A stretch of DNA of 64,000 nt, from contig NC_082604.1 of assembly GCF_030936135.1 (NCBI RefSeq), positions 1,304,501 to 1,368,500 on the forward strand, read 5' to 3'. Shown here one piece after another: positions 56,975 through 64,000 of this stretch. This DNA comes from Gavia stellata. Lineage: Eukaryota > Chordata > Aves > Gaviiformes > Gaviidae. How positions within the stretch are numbered: position 1 is the first letter of the stretch; each line of letters opens with the position of its first letter. The notes beneath the pieces are model-generated. The model saw only the letters and a program-made list of their open reading frames with translations, searched no databases and was not told the origin of the DNA. The translations under genes were made by a program, and so were the position numbers.

Positions 56975-58935
56975 GCTCGCAAAGAGACTGAAGTGTTTTG
57001 TATTTCTCTCCACCTGAAAACGAGCAGTGCTCAGTGCTGGTACCAAAAAGGAAAAATTTGCAAAACTATTGGCCTAGTTCTTCTTATCATTCGTTATTTA
57101 TTTACCATCTCTTTTCTTCTTCCACTGCTCCAGAGAAGCCTCTAGTTCACTCACTAAATCGTGTGGAAAAGGGATTTAATACTAGGGGAAAATACGGAGA
57201 CAATGCTCTTTCAAAGGCTGCTTGTTGCTACCTCACTTCATGGTATGGAAAGCTTGGAGACTGCAATCTGCAGCCCAACTTCGTCAATCTGCTGTTCGAG
57301 AACAGAGCTGGTTTGGATCACCTGCTGGAAGAATTAGTTGTATGTTTTTATAGGTAGCGTTGCACCTGGAGCACCAGTAGGCAGGAAATAATCTATCGAT
57401 TTCATGATAATCGCTAAGTCAAGGGCAGCATTTGCAGTCAGAAGTGATTTGAAGAGTATAGTTAGCAAGAGAGGCTATAAAAGAGGGTTATAGTCAGGAT
57501 ACGTTAGCAAAGAAAGGGATTGTGCAGCATGTAACTTTAAGAGACGATCTAAGGAGTTGTTGTCAGTGACTGGCTGGGGGTCTAGAATGGGCTGATGTTC
57601 CCATGTAACGCTGTGAGTTTGTCTGGAGCCTTTGAGTCAGTGTTTGCTTGGAAGAAATCCTGAGAGCTACTTCATTACTCCTTAAAGACACTCAGTCGTA
57701 AACTTTACATTCAGTTAGAGGTGCAAGATGTAAAGACTGGATTCTTAAACGCTTTGGTCAGGTTCACCATGGGCGAGGTAGGTTATTGGCAGCCTGAAAA
57801 TCCAGTGAGAATGCGTCTGCTCTGCTGGACATGTAAAATATCTCTCCAATAACGTCAGCTCCTCTTCTGTTGACGTTTGAGTGTTGAGAGGATTATTCGG
57901 GTGTTGAGACGATTAGGCGCTGCTGGCCTTTGCCGTTATAGCCCAGGTCTCCCGTTTTTTCAGGTGAACGAGCGAAGATGAACGTGATGCATTTTGTAAA
58001 ATTAACTGTAACACTTCTTTATGCGGACTGCTTTTGTGTATTTAAATCTGAGTCAGAGAAGACACCGACCGTGTTTTCCAGAGGATGGTACGACGCATGT
58101 TTAGAACTGCAGAGTATTGCAGCCGACCGCTGGTGTGGAGGGTGCGGGACATACCAGCTGCAATGATCAGTTTGTAAAACTGCTTAGGGGCCACTGGTGA
58201 GCTTTGTGCTTTGCAAGCGCACCTCTTGTGTAGGTCCAAATCTTTTCCAATTTACTACAAGCAATAACATGCCCATTGATAGCACATGGAATCAAATTTT
58301 GTTGGCAGCTTTAAACGGGCTAAATTTGAGAAGGGCTCTTTTTTTTTTTTCTGTGAAAAGCGTGTGACACGGAAGGAGTCGCACGGTGGAGAAAGCTTTA
58401 TGGAGGTGATTGTGTGCATGCGCGCGTGTACAACTCGTCAGTATTTAAGTCTTGCTGTCCGTGCTGCATAATCACGTGTTGCAGATCGCAGTATGCCATC
58501 GTTCTGCACTTCTGAAGAGTTTATATTGCTACAACTTGCTGATTTTTACCTCCTTGTAGAAGTAATTCTTCTTGCTTTGGTGTAAGGGTGGGAGGGGGAC
58601 CTGTCATAGTTTGGGGGCAGAGATGATGAAATAGTGTTGTACCTAACTAGTATTTCAGGGTATACAGGAAAATGTAGCACTTGTATGCGAACTGGGAGCG
58701 TTTTTTGAATTGTAGTAGATGGAGCGTTGCTCCTGGGAGCACTGCAGCCGCTTTTGGAAACAATGCTGGAGAGCTGTGAGCGCCCCATGGCAAACGATGG
58801 ATTCAGCAGACGTGGTAAAAGCAGGCTTTTTTTCAAGTGCGGAGTATTTTATTCATGTGTGCTCACTTATTGTCTTTATTTCATGGTGGGATTTAGTTTG
58901 TATACTGAAAATAAAGTGATTATATTTTCTCCTTT
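56975..58935 (+). other. UBE2G2: UBE2G2 3' UTR
   Basis: About 1.9 kb from the stop to just beyond AATAAA at 58,910-58,915. It is AT-rich with no repeat recognised, and its composition is that of a conserved 3' UTR. Confidence 0.6.
58910..58915 (+). terminator. UBE2G2: UBE2G2 polyadenylation signal (AATAAA)
   Basis: A canonical AATAAA followed by GTGATTATATTTTCTCC, a T-rich downstream element, about 1.9 kb after the stop. It is the first convincing AATAAA I find downstream, apart from an isolated one at 56,274-56,279 inside intron 5. Confidence 0.65.
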
Positions 58936-59452
58936 CATAGATGTATGCACATGTATTGCAGTGGGTGTTTTATATGGGTAACGAACTGCTCAAGAGAGTC
59001 TAATTCTGGCTTGGTCCAAAGGAGTGGAAGAGTTTATTCTAACTCAGTTAAGGCGCAGGGGATGCTTTAGAGGAGTGGAAGAGTTGATATACTTGCTTGG
59101 GCTTTCCAGGCAAGTGTCTTGTCTCTAATGATGCCAATGACTTGATAATTCAAAGAAAACTGTAAAAATCTGACAGCCGGCAGATGTGATGCAGTATGCT
59201 TCTTACATGGATCGTAACAAGACCTTTGTGTCTGGCCTAGGAAGGTCTTGTTCTGGCACAGGTGAATCGTGAGTTTTAATACATCGTTCAAAATCTGCCG
59301 ATATTAGCTCTTGGATTTGAAAAGGACACTTAGATGTCCAATTCCTACTGAGAATTTCCATTTGTGTTCATTGAAAGGCTTAAACATGGCACCGCGGTTG
59401 GTGTGTTAGATTCCCTGTTTTACTCGCAGGAAAGAAATAAAACTTTATCATC

Positions 59453-59641
59453 ATGGTGAGGCACTGGAACAGGTTGCCCGGAGAAGTTGTGGATGCTCCA
59501 ACTGTGGAAGTGTTCAATGCCAGGCTGGATGGGGCTTTGAGCAACCTGGTCTAGTGGAAGGTGTCCCTGCCCACGGCAGGGGGGGTGGAAGGAGGTGATC
59601 TTTAAGATCCCTTCCAACCCAAACCATTCTACGATTCTGTC
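59453..59641 (+). mobile_element. CR1 LINE 3' fragment (older subfamily)
   Basis: It contains the end of the ORF2 frame (HWNRLPGEVVDAP...), a stop (TAG at 59,552), and the typical 3' tail (GATCCCTTCCAACCCAAACC) ending ATTCTGT. The tail differs from the 17-24 kb copies, so this is another subfamily. Confidence 0.88.
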
Positions 59642-59649
59642 ATTATTCC

Positions 59650-62508
59650 ATAATAAACTGAATCCTTGCGCACAGCACGAGGGTCCATCTCGCACAGCTC
59701 CACGCCTGTGCGGAGGCGGCTGGGCTCCTGCTGTGCCTGGCGGCTTGCCCCAAGAGGGTTTCACCACGCAGGCAGCTTATTACAACTGGGGAACACCTGA
59801 GAGTTAAAGCTTGTAAAGCTGCCATGTCGATCCCATGATAGACTTCACTGAAAGGCTTAATCCTCTCACTTCGTGAAATAATACTCATGTTGGCAGCGTG
59901 TGTAATACTAGCCAGTAGCGATGTTTTTCTGAGCAGTTGCCTTTTTTTCAGTCTGAAACAGTTATTATAAAACATGTTCCTTGGGGAGTGTCGGAGCTCT
60001 AAAGGTGTTACGCATGCAGGTAAAGTATTAAAGATTTAAAAAAACCCCTTTCTCTGAATTGTATTTGCTTTGGGCTTTTATATTAAAAAACCAAAATCCT
60101 TCAACAAAGCTGTAAAAATGCAAGCAACGTCCTCTTTAAAGCCTTTGTATATACATACATCCACACACGCACACTTTTTTTTTCTTGGCAAACGGGGCTG
60201 GGTCAGAACACACACAGTGGGATGCGAGACATTCATTAATTGTGTTTTGTGTGCCTGTGTGCATGCAAGCAGTTCTTTGAAAGTGCGAGCTGCCGGGCGA
60301 GAGGCGTTGGAGCCACATGAAACGGCTGCAGCTTCGGGGCAGAGCCAGCCCCAGGCTTCTTTCCAGCTTTTTTTTGGCTGGAGCTGTATCATGAATGGAA
60401 GGTGGTGTGTTGCCTTCGAGATGAAACGGTGAAAGCTCTGTGTCTCTGGAGGATCCTTGCTTTCCTCCTGAAGTTGTCTCTTGGTGAGGATGCTGTGTTT
60501 GTTTTACTCCTATGAGAATCGAAAGGAGAAATACCCCCTCTGTCAGCACAGACCCGAAACGTCCATCCCCAGTGCCAGCCGTGCTGCTGACACTGGGATT
60601 GTCTCGGATGTGGGATCGGCTCAGCTTTTAGGAGGTAGCTCCAGAAAGGGGCTCGAAGCAGCAGCCTCCCCTGCCCCGTGGCGTGGGGTGAGGGCTGTGC
60701 GTGCTGGCTGAGCAGCGTCGAGCTGGGGCAGTGCGGGGCATGGAGGTATGAGCATGGGAGGTCCTCGCGCTGCCCGGGTAAGAAGCGGCACTGGTTACCT
60801 GCCCCGTGTTCCTTCTCTCCCAAATTTCCTCCGATCAGTGGAAGAAGAAAATCACGCTGCCCTCCAGCAAGCTCAGGGGCTGGGAGGAGTGTGAGGTGAG
60901 GGATGGTGAGGGTCTTGCTGCCAGCTGGTGGGATGGTTGGGGGTGGCATGGGGCTGGGGAAGGTGCAGGCGTCTGGAAAACTCCTCTAGCATCTGAGGGT
61001 CTGCTTGGGATGAGCTGCTCTCCCCATGTGCTACCTGAACAGCCTCAGCGAGGGCTCCGCTCTCACCGCTCATGCAACCGCATCCCACCTATGTCACGAG
61101 CACCAAAAGCACCGTCGGGGTCACGCAGGCAGCTACAGCCGTGCAAGGCTCCCTGGCGCTGCAGGGATGAAACCCAGCCCTGAGGAGGGAATTGCTCGAG
61201 CCACTTAATGCTTGGTGGTCCTGCATAATGTGCTCTCGTGGTCCCCCGGCAGCACGCGGCGGCTGGGAGATCAGTGCCTTCCCCGTGACTCCAGCCCTGG
61301 TGACCTTCCTGCCTGTCCCAGCCCTGATCCTTGCAGCTGCCTGCCAGATCCTAGCCCTGCCTCGGCCGCCAGCCCCTCTCCCGGGGCGGGTGGTGTAAGA
61401 GCCAGAGGACAACCAGCCAGGTGGCTTTTGAAAGCGGCTCGCGCCCCCCGAGATGCGACTTAGCAGCAGTTAAGATTATGGGGTATGTTAATATATAATG
61501 AATGGTAATGATACGGACGGTGGGTTATTACAGGGTAGCTGCCGGTGTTAGCAGCGTGTGCATGAGCTCTCGGGGAGCGATTTGCGAGCGGGTCTGTCTA
61601 GTCATGTCGTTCCTGAAGGGCGTGGGGGGAGATGAGCCAAGTCCTGGGCCGAGTCCCCTTCCTCCACACGTGGGGCACCAGCCAGCCCCAGCTCGCCGGG
61701 GCAGGGCTCTCCGGGGGCACTTTGATGCGTTTAACCGGGAGATGCAGGCAGGAGTCGGACGTGTGCGGCTAGCAGGGTGGCGGGGGGAGAGGCTGTGGCT
61801 CTGCGCTGCTGGCACAGCCCTGAAAGGAGCTGGGTCGCCCTGGCTGGAAGGGGTGCCAGGGGCGGCTGGGAGGGTGGGTGCCCTGGGGCAGGGCTCGCGG
61901 AGCTGTGGAGTGAAGGCTGAACGCGCCCGCTGCGGCCACCCCTCTGGAGGCTGCGGGGTGATGCGGGAGGTTGGTTCAAAGCGACAGAGATGCAGGATGC
62001 AACATGCCGGGGGGCACCCACGCGCTTGGATGCTGGGCCCAGCATGGGGAGGCTCGCCACCCACAGATGGGTTGGGAATTTTGCCCCAAAACAGTTTTTT
62101 CCCACGCCAAAGCAATTTGGCAAATTGAACCCAAATTTGGGCTGGCATGATGATGTTGGGTGAATCGGGGTTTCTTCGCCGAGTCTGCCCGTGACGGGTT
62201 CGCACGGGCTCCTCTCCCGGTGTGCTGCTTCACTGGGATCCCCGTCTTCCTCTGCAGGTCTGGTCAACGCATCGATCCCGCAGCCGTTGCAATGAAAGAG
62301 GGATGCCTGGAGGGCAGGGCGGAGGGCAGGTGTTTTCAAATCCACTTCGGTTGGAGCAGCAATTAGAGGTTGAGTTTTGTCCTTGGCCAGATCCTGCTTT
62401 GACTCAAGATCTTCTACCTTGGAACCTAGGCATGGCCTTGGTGGGAGCGTTTGTGTTTGAGGGCCTTACTGAGGTCTTAGGGCTCTATGTGAAACTTGGT
62501 TTGATGAA
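59650..62508. other. Intergenic region downstream of UBE2G2
   Basis: No gene recognised. A 57-bp segment at 60,839-60,895 has exon-like borders. In human the next gene on the same strand beyond UBE2G2 is TSPEAR, but no TSPEAR exon was identified here. Confidence 0.45.
60839..60895 (+). other. Exon-like 57-bp segment
   Basis: It has a pyrimidine-rich acceptor (CAAATTTCCTCCGATCAG) and a good donor (GTGAG|GTGAGG). It is 19 codons long, with two frames open (one reads WKKKITLPSSK...). No family is recognised and no partner exon found. It may be chance or part of a noncoding RNA. Confidence 0.18.
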
Positions 62509-62876
62509 AAGTTTAGCCTGGAGAAGAGGGGGCTCAGAGGAGACCTTATTGCTGTCTACAACTACGTGAAAGGAGGTTGTAGAGAGGTGCATGTTGGTCT
62601 CTTCTCCCAAGCAACAAGTGGTAGGACAAGAGGAAACGGCCTCAAGTTGCACCAGGGGAGGTTTAGGCTGGATATTAGGAACAATTTCTTCACCGAAAAG
62701 ATTGTCAAGCATTGGAAGAGGCTGCCCAGGGAGGTGGTGGAGACACCATCCATGGAGGTATTTAAAAGACGTGTAGACGTGGCACTTGGGGACGTAGTTT
62801 AGTGGTGGCCTTGGCAGTGTTAGGTTAACGGTTGGACTTGATCTTAAAGGTCCTTTCCAACCTGAATGATTCTAAA
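62509..62876 (+). mobile_element. CR1 LINE 3' fragment
   Basis: It begins inside the ORF2 tail ([11 protein letters not shown]-type region), continues to the stop at 62,800-62,802, and ends with the CR1 3' tail (GGTCCTTTCCAACCTGAATGATTCT). It is about 370 bp and more diverged than the copies near PTTG1IP. Confidence 0.9.
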
Positions 62877-62879
62877 ACA

Positions 62880-63859
62880 TCAGTATTGTTGCTGAAACCG
62901 CTTGTCCAAACTGTCCCCATGCAGCCTCACTTTTAGCATTTGATGCTCTTCAGCATCCATCCTTTTAACAGCCAGTCAGTGACCAGGGGGCATCTGATTT
63001 ATTTTACCACTTAATTACAATCCCTGTCAAACAAGGCTCGTGTTAGGTTGAATTTCTCATCATGCGTTAGATACCTTCTTCTTCTGTAGACACCCTTCTG
63101 TAGACACCTTTCTACTCCCTCTGTGGGACCCATGGAGACCGATCAGCCCAGGGCGATGCCCATGCTGAGCACCCCGGCCTCAGGACCCCGGCTCCCCCCT
63201 CCCGCAGCAGCCCCTGCTGCCACCCTCGCCCGTCCCCTCCTGACTCGAATCCCTCCCCGCTCTTGCGAAGCGCAGTTGGGAGCAGCCTCGGGGTGGTTTT
63301 AGAAAGCCCGGACTTCAAAGGCAGCGATGGCTGGGTGCTGCGCCGCTGGGGCGGGAGAGGACGGGTTGTAATTAGAGCCCTGCTCAGGGTGCAATCAAGG
63401 GGATGCTGGTCCCGCTCGTGCACGGTCCCGCTGCGTGACCTCCCGCTCCCCGACCTGAGGCCCCGCTGCCAGCAAGGGCTGCTCTCCTCCTCGCGTGGGC
63501 TGCGCGGGACCGGCGAAGGGGAGGGCGAGCCAGGTTCCCTGGGACAGCCTGCTCTGTTCGTCTCCTTCCCTACCGCTCCGAGCCGTGGGCTGGGATCGTC
63601 CCTTCCCCGCCGTGGGGATCGCACCTCGGTGCGTTATGGGAAGCTGGATGTCCCTGTGCCTGAGCATTTGGGGGATGCCCGACGGTGCTGGGGAGCGGGA
63701 CGGGAGCTGTGGTGCGTGGGGTAACCCCGCCGAGGATGCTGGCTCCATCTCTGTGTGTGCTAGAGGGGACCAGGCTGTGACGGTTGGGTGGCAGGCGCCT
63801 GGGGACGGGGGCCGTGTCCCCACCGGCGTCTGCACAGCTCCGAGCGCAGCGGGGCCGCC
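62880..63859. other. GC-rich flank, possible 5' region of a new gene
   Basis: GC content rises from about 63,100 onward, with frequent CpG. No repeat was recognised. It could be the promoter and 5' UTR of the frame starting at 63,860. Confidence 0.35.
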
Positions 63860-64000
63860 ATGCCGCAGCTGGAGCGGCTGGGCAACAGCACCGCGCTGGA
63901 GAAACTGGCCCGAAGAAAGTCTTGGAAAACAATAGCAATTGTTCTCTGTCTTTGTTCCCTTCCCTCCCCGGATGTCGGAGGAGATGGAGCCACACTCGGC
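63860..64000 (+). CDS. Candidate N-terminal coding segment cut by the window edge
   Basis: An ATG in near-perfect Kozak context (GGGGCCGCCATGC) opens a frame of 47 codons that has no stop before the last base of the window. The peptide starts MPQLERLGNSTALEKLARRK, has one N-glycosylation-type NST, a basic RRK stretch and then a short hydrophobic run (TIAIVLCLCSL) that could be a signal anchor or a signal peptide with a long n-region. I do not recognise the protein. Synteny with human would place TSPEAR, a secreted protein, here on this strand, but the sequence does not confirm it. It may equally be a chance frame in GC-rich DNA. Confidence 0.28.
   Translation, partial: MPQLERLGNSTALEKLARRKSWKTIAIVLCLCSLPSPDVGGDGATLG

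Overview
The window is vertebrate nuclear DNA, almost certainly from a bird. It has spliced genes with GT-AG introns, CpG-island promoters, several CR1 LINE fragments with typical avian 3' ends, and the gene order PTTG1IP - SUMO3 - UBE2G2, all on the + strand. The same three genes are adjacent on human 21q22.3; to my knowledge the avian equivalent is chicken chromosome 7. No prokaryotic system, CRISPR array or operon is present, and most long open frames are by-products of GC-rich or tandemly repeated sequence.

Layout. 1-18,590: about 18 kb with no coding exon I can recognise. It holds a CpG island without an assigned gene (about 2,080-2,880), a 0.8-kb C-rich hexanucleotide array (2,986-3,788), a 0.3-kb GGAGA array (10,456-10,760), an old CR1 tail (7,757-7,951), a solo LTR with a perfect 6-bp target-site duplication (16,589-17,146) and a 5'-truncated CR1 with an open reverse-transcriptase frame (about 17,300-18,585). 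18,590-29,270: PTTG1IP, seven coding exons, 167 aa, with one GC-AG intron and an antisense CR1 in intron 3. 29,270-32,560: intergenic, with a 12-bp purine minisatellite and a possible unassigned terminal exon. 32,560-37,570: SUMO3, four exons, 94 aa. 37,870-58,930: UBE2G2, six exons, 165 aa, with a long first intron and about 1.9 kb of 3' UTR. 58,930-64,000: intergenic with two older CR1 tails, then a start codon in strong Kozak context at 63,860 whose frame is open to the window edge.

The three genes are housekeeping-type and do not form one pathway. PTTG1IP is a small type I membrane glycoprotein reported to bind securin. SUMO3 is a ubiquitin-like modifier. UBE2G2 is the E2 enzyme of ER-associated degradation. 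Each has its own CpG island. Exon boundaries were set by reading splice sites and checking that the joined frames stay open; lengths (167, 94 and 165 codons) fit the families. The most useful observations are the GC-AG intron, the solo LTR, the inverted pair of related CR1 copies around the 5' part of PTTG1IP, the CpG island next to the hexanucleotide array, and the two unassigned candidate coding segments.
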